Shown: piece after piece, positions 23,117 through 34,924 of the stretch
Position numbering within the stretch: the first letter of the stretch is position 1
Layout of the letters: each line of letters opens with the position of its first letter
Origin: Cryptomeria japonica
Taxonomy: Eukaryota > Streptophyta > Pinopsida > Cupressales > Cupressaceae
Reading direction: 5' to 3'
NCBI RefSeq assembly: GCF_030272615.1
Contig: NC_081407.1
Location: 437,670,230-437,734,229, forward strand
Length of the DNA: 64,000 nt
Notes under the pieces: generated by a model
The model's input: the letters and a program-made list of their open reading frames with translations, nothing else
Databases searched by the model: none
What the model was told of the DNA's origin: nothing
Program-made: the position numbers and the translations under genes

Positions 23117-25322
23117 ATCCTTGCCTTAGTTTCATCTTATTTTCCATGTCCTTATCCTACCAATTTCTTTGAGCATACTTTTAAAGGTCATGGTCCATTT
23201 TTTTCAAGGCTACTATCCAAACAAAAATATGTTTGAGTCCTTCTTTCATCCCCTATCATGTGTCCATTTTCGACTAAAATGTCAAAATCCAAAAAAAAAA
23301 GTGAAAAAAAGGCAAAAGAAAAAAATAAAGCAAAAATAATTTGTCCACTGGTGAAAACCTAGCAAATAGGCGCCTTGGGAAAGTACCGTGATGAAAACCT
23401 GGCAAACAGGCATCATGCGTAATCTATGAACTTCTTGCATACCATACTTGGGGACAAGTTTTATCCTATCATATCCTTTTGTCCTTCATTGTTCCATTAT
23501 CCTATCGAACCCCTGTCATTACCCTTCATATCCTATTGTCCCTCATGTCCAGTTTCCCTTTCCACCTTTGATCTTGACAAGGCTGAGGATCGTCATGAGC
23601 AGCATGAATCTTGTTTGCAGCTTTTAGTCCATCATAGCTTTTGGTTTTTATCCATTTGCTTATTACAACTTTTCATCCATATTCCCTATCTTATTGCAAC
23701 TTTCTGCCACTATCCCGTATCCTATCTCGACCTTCAGTCCATGTCCCTTATCCATTCTTGGTCTTGCTTATCCTATCCATATCTTATCACTATCCATACA
23801 CTCTTTTTCATTCCTTGATCTTGATCTGACATAAGGACGCAAAATTTAAACATGGTTTCAAAAACCTCTTGACATGTCCCTCATGCCATGTCACTGCTTT
23901 ACATTGTCATATCCAGTCTCTTGTCCCATCACGCCATAGCCCTTGAAAATTGCATCCGCATTGTCTCCATGATAAAAGGCATTTGTCTTCCCTCTATCCA
24001 CCAACATTTCAGAAAGCCTATTTATTCACCTGTCATATTCCTTGCCTTGCTAGACACTAGGGGCAAAATCATAAAAATTGAAAAATGTCCTGAAATAATT
24101 CAAAAAAAAAATTGAAAAAATGTCCTAAAAAAAAGATCCCTAAAAATCATATAATGTCCTGAAAAAAAAAATCATAAAAAATGAAAAATGTCCTAAAAAA
24201 AAATAATCATAAAAAATGAAAATTGTCCTGAAAAAAATAATAAAAAAAAATTGAATAATGTCCTGAAAAAATCATAAAAATTGAAAAATGTCCTAAAATA
24301 AAATCCAAAAAAATTGCAAAATGTCCTGAAAAAATCTCTAAAAATCAAAAAATGTCCTGAAAAAAATCCCTAAAAAGTCAAATAAAGTCCTGAAAAAAAT
24401 GAACACAATTTTTTTTTCAAAACATCAAAATCCAAAAACAGCAATTTCTTTGGCATCACGCATTTTGCAAAACAATATCCCCTTTGTGCATATGATAGAT
24501 CACTGAGCATCCCTCCGACGACACGCAATCATACACTGTGCTTTAATGAAATCACGCTTAAACAGATGAACTTTTCAATCAAACCAAACATTCAAAATGC
24601 TCACAATTGTCATATCAATCGAACATCAACATCACTATCATTCGTCCTTGGTACACTATCATGGGGATTATACAAGGTGTGGTATGCTCAAAACCAGACT
24701 GTGTCCTGTCTTAGACGGGGTACTGCATTCCCTGAAACCAGATAGCATGATCGTCCTATCAGCACTTTCAACTTTTGACAATGAAGATCAAGATGTTTGT
24801 TTGATTTGTTGGAATTTGTGCATCTTATCTTTTTACTGATTTATCTTTGGCTTCGATCATGTTCCTATGTTGCTCGATGATGTCACTGAGTGATTTAGAG
24901 TGACCGGGATGGTTCATGGTCCTTTCTTTTTTTGTTGTGATTGTTGTTTGTTTGTGATGTGTTTGTCTTTTGCAAAAAGGGTTGCATTTCAGCTCTGGCC
25001 TTCAATGCCATGATGCTACGCATCCATTTTGCTACATTAAAATAAAGGTTCTCACCTACAAAGTGCATTACTGAAAGCAAGTTTTCCTTCATCTCTAACT
25101 GTCCTCTGTCTAATTTCTTCTTACCAACATTTCTTCCGTCAATCTTGGCAGTCTGTTTGATCCATTCGAACCTATCGTCTTTTGTCATTCTTATCGATCA
25201 CTTGGCCTCTTTTCTGGATTTTTTTCGGCCAATTCCTCGAGGGGGCATGCATATGTCATTGTTATTGTCGGGGGCATTTTCATTATTGTTCTTTGAAACA
25301 ACGCATAGAATCGCATTGTCTC
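23117..25322 (+). other. E1 3-prime noncoding region
   Basis: Between the ORF and the polypurine tract. It holds short Pro/Ser-like frames without domains, a GATGAAAACCTGGCAAACAG phrase duplicated near 23348 and 23391, and the AT-rich minisatellite at 24068-24405. Much of it (for example 24670-24770 and 24890-25336) is strongly conserved in E2, more than chance frames would need. Confidence 0.55.
24068..24405. repeat. AAAATGTCCTGAAAAAA minisatellite in E1
   Basis: About ten copies of a 25-35-bp unit around the core AATGTCCTGAAAAAA, separated by ATCATAAAAATTG spacers. E2 has about six copies at 48070-48250, so copy number changes between family members. Confidence 0.8.
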
Positions 25323-25336
25323 AAAGAGGGGCAAAA
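25323..25336 (+). other. E1 polypurine tract
   Basis: AAAGAGGGGCAAAA directly before the right LTR; the identical sequence precedes the right LTR of E2 (51086-51099). It would prime plus-strand synthesis. Confidence 0.8.
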
Positions 25337-26823
25337 TGTAGACATCTAAAAATGGTCAACGCTTGCAGAGTCATACTTTAACATTGGCGCATTGCCTTGT
25401 TTTAGGTATTTTTGCGTCGCATTAACATTTCTTCTATGTTGCGCATTTGGTCTTTATCGTTTGCAAGCATTGAGTCCTTCTTCTGCATTCTTCATTTGTC
25501 TCGCTTTCGAATTTGGTCTTGTCAATAACAATCTTCAGTCATGATTTTGGTCGATCTTATCCTGTCGCATCAATGTGCGTGCTCATTTGGCATATTTTGA
25601 CATCGTCAATCCTAATCGATGATGGAATTAGGGTTTTGTCCTCTTATCAATCTTATCATTTTGTGATCGATTTGACATCAATCGTCGTCCTTCTCAATCA
25701 TGTCAATTTGGATCAATTAGTCATCGTTCCTCGTCAATTGGCGCATTTATTAATCAAATCGTTTGTAGCATTGGTCTTTTATCCTGTCAGAATCATGATC
25801 AAATCGAATTGATATCAATTATCCTTTGTTAAGACCTAATTGTCATCCTTGCATTTCTAATTCATCTTTTAGGGTTTCATGATTTTATTCATTTAACCCT
25901 GTTTGTCATTTCTCCCTCTAGGTTAAATAATTTATTTATTTATCCTAGGTCTTCGTGTCACAATTAAATGTTTAATTTAATTGGCTAACTAATTATTCCT
26001 CTTTTTGTGAATTAATTAATAAATGACAAATTATTAATTGATTTACCTAATTTCTTCTAATTCCTAATTTCCTAATTTTTCATCAATTTCTAAATTCCCT
26101 CTTTGTGAATTAATTAATAAATGAAAAATTATTAATTAATTCACTAAATTTCTAATTTCCTCATTTTCTAATTCCTAATTTCCTATTTTTCAATTTTCTA
26201 ATTTTCCTAATTTCTAATTCAATTTCCTCCTATTTTCCTCCTAATTTCATGGGAATGACATTTCAATTTGTCATAATTTGTCATAATTGACAATCAATCA
26301 ATTTTTGACATAGAAAGTTGTCATAATTTTTGTCATGAATTATCAATCAATCAATTTTGCATAGAAAGTGCAAATTTGTCATAATTTGTCATAATTGACA
26401 TTTTTTATTTGCAATTTCCATTTGAATCTCTTCATGCTAATTTGATCTTTTCTCCAATTTATCTATAAATTGGATGAATTTCTTCAATCCCAACTAATCA
26501 CATTATCGATCTAATCACTTCGTCAAATCAATCACGCTTCGAGTATTCTTGAGCAATCATCTTGTCTACTTGCTTTCATATCATGATCATGCACTAGTAG
26601 GTGAGATCCACAACAAAGTTATTTGAAGGAGAAAGAAGGACAATGGAGCCACATGAAGGAGACATTTAAATCTGCACTTGGTTAGCTTAATTTTCAAATC
26701 TTGAATGTTTTGTTTCCATGTCTTTATTGGATGTAATTAGGATTGATCATTGCATTTGAGCTTTCGTGATTGAGCTAGATTAATATTGATATTTGCTTTG
26801 ATGATTTCCGATTTCCTAGCTAC
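25337..26823 (+). repeat. 3-prime LTR of E1
   Basis: 1,487 bp, matching 16634-18120 with about ten substitutions seen by eye. The last five bases GCTAC are also the first five of the flanking 92-bp duplication, and the expected final A of CTACA is missing. Confidence 0.9.
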
Positions 26824-26910
26824 CTAAAACAAATTAAGAGCCTAAAAAAATCAACAAACTGAACTTCTATTTCGTTTTACAATCTCCTTTGTAGCCGAAA
26901 TTGGGAATAC
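26819..26910. repeat. 92-bp target duplication, right copy
   Basis: Matches 16542-16633 with two substitutions (TTCGTTT for TTCGTTG, GTAGCCG for GTAGCCA). After 26910 the sequence continues AATAGAAG, the uninterrupted flank. Confidence 0.9.
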
Positions 26911-27810
26911 AATAGAAGAGTAGCCCAAAGTTTTTAGAGAAAACTTAATTTGTGTATCTTTAACTTTGCCCTCTGTCTCTTGATAGCAAAAAGACTCAGC
27001 CTTTGTTTAACACATGAACAATCTACCATTTTGCATGCCAAATTTTAAAAGAATGGAAAGCACACGTCAATCAACAATATGACACATAGACAAAGCTTAG
27101 GGGCAACGACTTCCAACTAATATTAATTTCAAACATTTTCTTTATGTAAATTAAAAAATAGATTGGATAGGTCCATTACGCCACTGAATTTCTGTTTCTT
27201 TCCTGCTTTCTTCTATAAAGATTATTGAAAAAATTCTTCTTTAAATTATTATCATTATTAAATTACATTGTTATCAATAAATTATTTAGTGTTTGGGCTT
27301 ATTTACATTATTATCAATAAATTCTTCTTATCGTATTCACTAGTTTGTTTTTATATTAGTCTTTATTAAATTTGGTTTTTAATAATCAACTTTGATCACA
27401 TGTTTTTTTATTAGTTTTTGAAAAAAATATAATAAATTGGACAATTATTTTAGTAGTTGTAAATGATTTATCTAGAAAATTGACAATTTATTTAAAGAAA
27501 TTGTTTAGTTTTAAAAATTAGTAGACAACTAAAAATATGTAAATAAATACAATTAATTTTCTACCCATTCTTAATTTTAATTTCTATAAATTAAATTTAT
27601 TTGCATCTTTGGTTGTGTTAGGAAAGCTTTTGTTTAATTTGTGTAACAACAACAGTTCTTGACAAATGAATTATTTATTGTTAAATAATTTAAACCATTA
27701 AAAGTAAAATATCAAATTTGATATTTTGAACAATATATGTTAATTCATAAAATATAGTTTATACACATTTGTTTAAGTGAGATTTAGTTCTCTTAAAAAA
27801 TAAAAATTAT
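26911..27810. other. AT-rich stretch, no gene recognised
   Basis: About 900 bases of very AT-rich sequence (TTATCAATAAATT repeated near 27270 and 27313). No ORF or RNA gene is supported. Confidence 0.5.
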
Positions 27811-27840
27811 GAGGAAAATAATGGTAGTCCAATTACACTT

Positions 27841-28485
27841 ATGCTACTTCAATTTACATATGATAACAGAATGTACATGGTGGCAACAAACAAGCGGATC
27901 TACATTCCCCCACCAAAGTGGGATTGTCCAATAATTGGGCCAATTGATTCAACTACAATGGCACACATCTTTTGTTTTCATTGTCCATCTGCTGAAGAAT
28001 CCCAGAGGGCAATATTAGGTGATGAATTCCTACATAACACTTCTAGCTCAGTTTACTATAGTGATGTTGTGTCATGTTTCGTGTTCAATTGCATGGACTT
28101 GGTCCAGAATTCAAAGCTTGTGGAAAAGTTTGCAAATTCATATATTCAAGATTATTTCACTCCATCAGTTGGCTACAATGTAGCTATCAATGCCTATGAT
28201 GCAAGAAACCATAATGGTCTTTTGGGGAGTATATTCTCACCCGACACAATAGCACTATGTGATGCAGCTTCTTGTGTTTACAATGTTGTAAAAGTTGTTG
28301 TGAACAATAATTGTGAGCTAGTTTTTACACATGCGTTGAAAGAACACAACAAGGACTTAGGCCATGATCTCACAAGAAAACTGTCAAATGTCTTCAAGGC
28401 ACTGATGTTTTTAAACACAAACATTCCTCCTCAACCACGAGTTACAACAACACTTCATCTGCTTGCTTCTGAAGCATCTTCTTAA
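27841..28485 (+). CDS. Unrecognised 214-residue protein, possibly a 3-prime exon
   Basis: An open frame of 214 codons from the ATG at 27841; the same frame is open back to about 27785, so an upstream exon could join it. The product is of mixed composition, unlike a repeat artefact, with Cys-containing patches (IFCFHCPSAEES near residue 44, VVSCFVFNCMDLV near 79) and a hydrophobic stretch around CVYNVVKVVV. I see no signal peptide, membrane segment or motif of a family I know. A 139-bp tandem duplication starts seven bases after the stop, in what would be its 3-prime untranslated region. It might be a real gene exon or part of an unrecognised transposon. Confidence 0.4.
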   Translation: MLLQFTYDNRMYMVATNKRIYIPPPKWDCPIIGPIDSTTMAHIFCFHCPSAEESQRAILGDEFLHNTSSSVYYSDVVSCFVFNCMDLVQNSKLVEKFANSYIQDYFTPSVGYNVAINAYDARNHNGLLGSIFSPDTIALCDAASCVYNVVKVVVNNNCELVFTHALKEHNKDLGHDLTRKLSNVFKALMFLNTNIPPQPRVTTTLHLLASEASS

Positions 28486-28491
28486 TTTGTA

Positions 28492-28769
28492 GCCAGATCC
28501 TTGTCATGTACCTATGCCTATGGTTAAATATTGTAGCATAAAAGCTATGTGCTCTCTCGTGTTTACTAGTATCAATATATTTCAGGTTTTGGCGTAAAAG
28601 ACATTGTTAGAGGGAAATATATATTTAATTGCCAGATCTTTGTCATGTACCTATGTCGATGGTTTAATATTGTACCACAAACCTATGTACTCCCCCATGT
28701 TTACTAGTATTAATATATTTTAGCTTTTGACTTAAAAGACATCTACAAAGTGAAGTATACATTTGATTG
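28492..28769. repeat. 139-bp tandem duplication
   Basis: Two head-to-tail copies (28492-28630 and 28631-28769), each starting GCCAGATC and TTGTCATGTACCTATG and containing TTTACTAGTAT. They differ at roughly 15-20% of positions, so the duplication is old. Confidence 0.8.
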
Positions 28770-30136
28770 TTGAACGATAATTCTAAGAATCTCTTCTTCC
28801 ACTATTCATCTAGCTATTTCAAATGTATGTGCATGAAAATGCAAATCAATAATTGCAATCGTGAACCTTATATGTCATAAAATTAACACGTCAGTTATCT
28901 GATTTGTTATTAGTAGTATATAAGAAGAAGTTATTCTTTTGTTTGTACACAACAAATTTAAGTTTATAGATTTTATGTATTTATGCCCCTAAAGTAGTAA
29001 GACATGTCAATATGAGTTGACAAAAAGTAAACAATAAAAAATGACAACAATGCATGGAAAATTTGTACCCGATGACAATGAACTGTGCAATGGTAGCTAT
29101 AAAATAAAATTTCAAACATATTTGTAAATGAAGACAATTAAATACAATAGAAGATATCTTCTTTAATAATAACTAGGATGGATCATAATTAATAAAGATT
29201 CTATGGGAACTACACTATGAAATTAAGAAATGAATTGCATTACACTTTGTCTTTATAAATGTCAAGCAAATTGAAATACTTGATACCACAATGAAGCGGG
29301 TACTCATGGAGTATATCAATTGCTTGTGTTGCAGGTTCAGTACTAGCTGCAATCTTCAACAAATAGGTACAATACACCTCTTGTTTATTGCTACAAATTT
29401 CATATTTGTGAAAATAGATAATTTAATAACAAACATAGAAGTTAAGACAATTTCACAAAAATGTGAATGGAAAACAAGTTTTGCATTGCCAAATGAACAT
29501 AGCATTATAGACAAAGTAGTTCTATAGTCATAGCAAAAAAATTGTTCAAAGTAGTCAATGATCCTCCAACATTGTGAGTGTACAATACTAAGTGCTTATT
29601 GTTTAAAATTTGTACAAGACTATTTGCTTCTACATGAATACAAAATATGATATTGTTATGTAAGAGGGATATTCAAATTAGTCATTACTCTTGTCACCTT
29701 TGGTTGTTACAAATAGGAAAAGTATTCCAAACAAATTATTCCATTCAAAATGCTAAACTGGTATACATTTCGTAAAACATCTTGTACGGGTCAACAAAAT
29801 ATCATGTGGACATACTAGTAGAGAACTTTAGAATAGAAAAGGATGGTTGTCGTTGTCTATCAAAATAACTTGCCACTTGAACTGGGTGCCCTCTTCGTAG
29901 AGATGTGCCTTGTATTTGTGATGCTTATGATAGTAAAGGACACACCTTTATTCATAACATTATTGACTTGCAATGTAGTACTATTCTAATTCATCTTTAC
30001 ATGGGTCATTGTGCAGTGATCTGAAACCAATGGAGCTTAATGGTCCAACAAACGTATCTATAAGATGGCATAGTCGAATTCTGTAAAGGAGTTCCAAATA
30101 GCTTTAAAAAAATGGACAGATTGAAAGAAAAAAAAC
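28770..30136. other. AT-rich stretch, little content
   Basis: About 1.4 kb. The only longer frame (29291-29527, 78 codons) starts near TTGCAGGTTCAG and has no known motif. No repeats or RNA genes were recognised. Confidence 0.45.
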
Positions 30137-31118
30137 ATGGCCTCTCTCCTTTTTGTCAAAAGAAACTACTTACAAAGACCAAGAAAACTACAATACTTGG
30201 GCAGACGTCAATCTTCCATTCAATTTCTTGATCATCCTTCTCATATAAACTATCACATTCACCCAGTCTCTAGTGTACCTATTCAAAGAGACCAAGTCCC
30301 TTATGCTAAATCCATTGTACACAGTACCATTGACATTGACAATGTCACTAAAATGAAGGAAGAGAGTGATTGCATGTTGCCAACTGCTACTTCAAACTTG
30401 TTCGTACCAAATGCATATAACCCAACAGTGGAAAAGGCATGCACAACAAATGGCTATCCACGTATTGGATTGTTGAACAGTATTGTCGACAAATACCTAC
30501 CACTGCCAAATGTTCTTGACATTACAAAAGGCAAAGATGATAATTTTGCAAGTCAAATTACCCATTGTTGTCTAGAAAGTTCTATTGTTGCATCTTATTT
30601 TTCATCTCCAAATCTGGAAAATGTAATACAGACAAGATCAAAGTATGTATACATGGATAAAATAACTAGTACGAAGCTTAATCCTCCATCATTTTCCCAA
30701 TCTTGGATATTGCTATTCAGTAATTGAATTATCTAACAATTTCTTGTGCTCATATATTGTAGACATTAGTCAAGGGTCGCTTCAACCGATTATTGCATGC
30801 CAGAAATGTGACATTTATCCCACTGAGTTAGTTACAACTGGCCAAAATTCAAATGTGGAAGGCATGTCATGTAGTCAGCAGTTCAATAATCACATATCAA
30901 TTCAGCATGAATGCAATGACTATTATTCCTTGAAACAGAAAGCTTCTAGCCTGCCACAAGAAAGAAAACAATGATGTCAGCTATGTTCAGAAGTTGTATT
31001 ACAGATGCAAGAAGTAAAGAAGGACTTGGAAAAGTTAGAGAAAAGCTTAAAGGAATTGGAAAACTACAAGATAAAATTATGCACATATTTGCAAGACATT
31101 GTTAAGCCTTTAGTATGA
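30137..31118 (+). pseudogene. Unrecognised gene remnant with coiled-coil end
   Basis: A 196-codon frame (30137-30727) is followed, in another frame, by 30744-30974. That second frame continues past a single TGA (30972-30974) to a TGA at 31116. The part after the internal stop reads a Lys/Leu/Glu heptad-like stretch (QEVKKDLEKLEKSLKELE), a likely coiled coil. GTATGT at 30643 and TTGTAG at 30757-30762 resemble splice sites, but the phases as read do not join cleanly. The product is not recognised. The mixture of long frames with a frame change and one stop suggests a decayed gene or captured exon set. Confidence 0.35.
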
Positions 31119-32061
31119 AGAATTGTGCAAGAAGTTCTTACTGTTTTAATTTCAACAAAATTTGACAGAATGTGCAAAGTCATTGTCAAGGTCCTTTGCA
31201 AAAATATTGAGAAATAAAATATGAAGGATGCAAACTATTTTTAGCAAAATATTTGTTGTAATTGTAATCTTTATATGTATTTTTATTTACAATTGCTTAA
31301 AGTTTGATTCTGTAAGGAAATTACTAAATTAAGGATCCTATGAGTATGAATATGTATTGATTGTTCCCAAAGCACCATTTTTGTCTATGTAAATATTTGT
31401 AAATGCAATTGAGTAGTGCAAACTACTTCTAGAGAAATACATGGTGCTAATTGAAAGTGTTCACACCTTGGTCATCATTCATAGAGATCATCTACAAATG
31501 TCTAAGGCTACTTTTAACCACTATACAATTTAACTAGTACATTCAGTTACAACATCTATTCATTGTTTTCTCTATTGTATGTATTTTGAAATAGGTAATG
31601 GAAAACCATTAATCAATACACCAAATTATTAAGATAAGGATAAATGATGCAATTGCAGTTATTGTCAATTAAGGAATAATATCTTAACATCTCAGAACTG
31701 AACAATTTTAATCCATGTTTTAATTAATGCATTTCAAGTTACAAATATATCCTTTAGGTAATAATAATTATATATTTTCATAAGTACACGTAATTAGGTA
31801 CAATTTTTTTTTAAAAACATAGTCTTCAACAAAAGAATAGTTTACTCACGCTATCAACTTTTCTGGCAAATATGAACACATGTATTGACAAGTAAGAGGT
31901 ATGTCATACAATTAAACCTCACAACCTAAATCAAATACAACCTACTCCATACATATTTAACAGTCACAAGATCAGTTGACAAAATCAACAATAGCCAATT
32001 TCCATTCTCAAACAAGATACAAACATATCAAAATTAAAATTAAAATCTTCACAACCAAAAA
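31119..32061. other. AT-rich stretch, no gene recognised
   Basis: About 940 bases, no supported ORF, repeat or RNA gene. Confidence 0.5.
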
Positions 32062-33716
32062 ATGGAGATTGTAGATGTTGAAAGTTACAAGTGTTCAAGT
32101 TGGCAACAAATAGCAAACATGGACAATGTACTAAAGTACGAAGAACTATACAGAGCACATAATTTCAAGTACAATATAGGTGACTGTCTATTCGATTCCT
32201 TTGAAGTAATGCTCGAGGGAAAATACACATCAACTAAACTCCAAAATGGAGTAATTGACTACTTTGAATCTTGCCTTGCAAAAGGTGAAATAGAAGCAAT
32301 CAAGTCATACAGCATTGACCTAGACCCATATTTTCTTCAAGACATACACAAAGTCCCAAATCAAGAAACATATCTACGTAAGATGCAATTTTCTACAAAA
32401 CCTTGTACACCATCAACTGAAGTTGGGTTATGGGGAGACATATTCTGTATAAATTGGTTATCTAAGTGGTTAAATATAAAAATTTGTGTCTAGTCAATGA
32501 CGGCAGGGAAGAAGTATTTGCACTTCAACGAATCCTTGCCAATTGAACGATATTATATCCTATTCCATGATGCCACTCCCCACAGTGGTCATTATGAACC
32601 GCTATTCAAACTGCAAACCCAACATGGCATATACCACCAAAATATGCAATTATCTAAAGTTAAACAAATTAGGACAAACAAAAGAGAAGAAGATATTAGA
32701 GACAATGCAAAAAGGCGAAAACTTCAAAATGAGAATACCAGTTCAAAAAATGAAACTGAAAAAGACAATAACAATCATAAAAGGAAAATAACATTTCTCC
32801 AACTTAAGAAGATAATTAGAGACAAAAGAGACGAAAAAACTAAAAACACTGCAAAAAGGCAAAAGTTTGAAATTGACAACATTAATTCAAAACAAGAAAC
32901 TCAAGAAGAAAATAGCAATCATAAAAAAAATAACATTTCACCAACTAAAAAATAATTAGAAAAAATCAAGGGTATGAAAATATCGAACAAGTAGCAGAAC
33001 AAATATTACAAACTGTAAATGCCACTTCAAATGAAAATAATAGAACACAACATACGGACAATAAAACAATAAAATCAAGAAAGTCAATGAGGATAAAAAC
33101 ATACTCTCCAATTGAAATTTTCCAGAAAACAATTGAAGACACACCTAAACATACATGGCGAATATGCCATGTATTGTATTTTAGAAAAGATATGAGAACA
33201 ATGACAGGAAAACTAAAAGAAATATATTATAAGTTAGCAAAATGTGATTATAATATATTGACAGATTCCATGTGTCGAATATTCTACTCTGCTTTGAAGC
33301 AATCGAAGTTGCCTAAGTATGCCACACCGAGTAATATACAAACTAACAAACCACTACACTACGTACAAAATCTTTCGCTACTAGAAGAAGGACTTGTTTC
33401 ACTAAGAATTGCATTTGCTCAAATTTGGGAGCTAGGCTACAAAAGATCTCAAATAGGACTTGCGGGCTCTATTATTAATGTTCCTGTCAACATGAACATT
33501 ATACAAAAAGCAATACCACAACCAATAAATAGTAAAACAACAATAGCTATATATTTGAAAAGATGCTTACACTATAAAAATGCCTTCCAAAAGGGAATGG
33601 TACGCCCAAACATTGTGATGCAAGCTCTAACTCAATTGGTTGAAACAAAACTATAAAAATGGAAAAATGTCCAAATTAACAAGGACTGGAGACAATGTTT
33701 CGAAACTAACTGTGTG
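32062..33716 (+). pseudogene. Helitron-type protein start: OTU plus DUF6570-like domain
   Basis: From ATG 32062 the frame shows an OTU cysteine-protease-like domain. GDCLFDSF has the expected Asp-x-Cys arrangement (near residue 43), GLWGDIFCINWLSKWL follows, and HSGHYEPL carries the catalytic His (near 32590). A TAG at 32491-32493 interrupts it in frame. A basic Asn/Lys-rich linker with two related roughly 45-residue units follows (32660-32955). After a one-base frame change near 32945 comes a region ending LSLLEEGLVSLRIAFAQIWEL, GLAGSIINVPVNMN and KRCLHYKNAFQKGMVRPN (33370-33620). That is the pattern of the conserved N-terminal domain of Helitron replicase-helicase proteins (DUF6570). A further frame change in an A-run near 33655 gives LYKKWKNVQIN before the homology ends. 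The HUH endonuclease and Pif1 helicase parts are missing. Confidence 0.7.
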
Positions 33717-34870
33717 TGAAAAAGTGAAATAAGTCTGAAAGCTGCAGGACACAACACTTCAATTAAGTCATTACATGTATGGTTAGACAGATATAAGCAT
33801 GAATAATCAAACCATTACAAATCGACTAATTGCCTTCTAAAATATGTGAGTATAAGATTGCTCTCAGATTTGTATAAGCAATACCAGTGACTAGACTACA
33901 CCAAGACGAAGGATTTAATCTATATGAGCATGATATTAAGCTAAATGGATGCAAGATGGATGAATAATTCAAGCAATAACGAATTCAAGCAATATGGATT
34001 CAAGCAATATGAATAAACTAAATATGGAAAAAGCTAAACTAAGATGCAATAATCTCAAAAAGCAAGCACAATATATTGAATGACTCCAGAGCGAAAAGTG
34101 TATAATAACAAATCTCCAAGGTGTTTTGAATGAGAGCTGAAGGCTGAATTTATAGAAATTCACAAGAGAGATCAAGAAAAAGCACAATTTAGGATTAATT
34201 GAAATAATTGAGAAATCAGATTCAGTTAACCTTGAGATAGATTCCAATTATAGTTTAATTGAAATGCATTCAAATTACAAGTTCGAGTTTGCATTAGAAA
34301 TAAGAATTAATTAATTCCATGCACTTGAGATAAAAATAGGTAATTCTTTGATTTATTCAAGAAAAGAGTATTTTCAATGCAACTGAACTTCTTTTCTCAA
34401 AAGCTTTGAGTTCCAATTTTAGAGAAAGATTAAATTGCTTTTAATTACTTTTCTGATTTCAAGTTATCTCAATTTAGAAGAAAGAAATAATATCTCAAGT
34501 TTGATTTCCCTTTCAATTCAAGTATTTTATTTTATTTTCAATTTAACTCTTGCTTTGTGATTAATTCCTCTTTTGTGATAAATTAATTCTTTTTTTGCAT
34601 GATTAAATGGAAAATTTATTAATTAATTAAATATGCTAGGATATTTAATAAATTAATTAGGATAATTGATCAAAATAATTTTCTTGGAATGATTTAATTA
34701 ATTAAATAAAAATTTAATTAATATTGAGTTATTGATTTTCCATGTGACATTTGATGATTAAAGAATTAATAATGTGCTCAAGATTGATTTAATTGCCTTT
34801 GGTTAGGACCTTGGTGATGTTGTTGAGATTAGGGGCCCATGATTTAGATGACCAATTTTAGGGTATTACA
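33717..34870. other. AT-rich, possibly LTR-derived stretch
   Basis: No gene. A short tandem GAATTCAAGCAATATG occurs near 33970-34010. The phrase TTAGGGTATTACATTTGCCCC at 34858-34878 resembles an LTR-to-leader junction, but no paired LTR is in the window. I cannot assign it. Confidence 0.3.
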
Positions 34871-34924
34871 TTTGCCCCTCTTTAATTTAATGTGCGAGCA
34901 GCGCGTTGGTTCAAAGAATAATTG

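Larger units (their letters stand above)
16634..26823 (+). mobile_element. E1: LTR retrotransposon without reverse transcriptase
   Basis: 10.19 kb with LTRs 16634-18121 and 25337-26823, which differ at only about ten positions by eye. The LTRs begin TGTAGAC; the left one ends CTACA, the right one CTAC, missing the final A. A primer-site-like TGGTGAACCCGAC (18127-18139) and the polypurine tract AAAGAGGGGCAAAA (25323-25336) sit at the proper ends. The interior has no protease, reverse transcriptase, RNase H or integrase motif, only one long frame (20391-23116) amid long noncoding parts, so it is a large non-autonomous derivative. Internal phrases such as GGTGAAAACCTGGCAAACAG (near 23393) recall Tat/Ogre-type gypsy elements, which is a weak hint to its partner. 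It is flanked by a 92-bp duplication, not 5 bp. Confidence 0.9.

Noticed and set aside
30643-30762. Intron joining 30137-30642 to 30763 onward
   Set aside because: Splice-like ends are present, but the phase leads to a stop within two codons.
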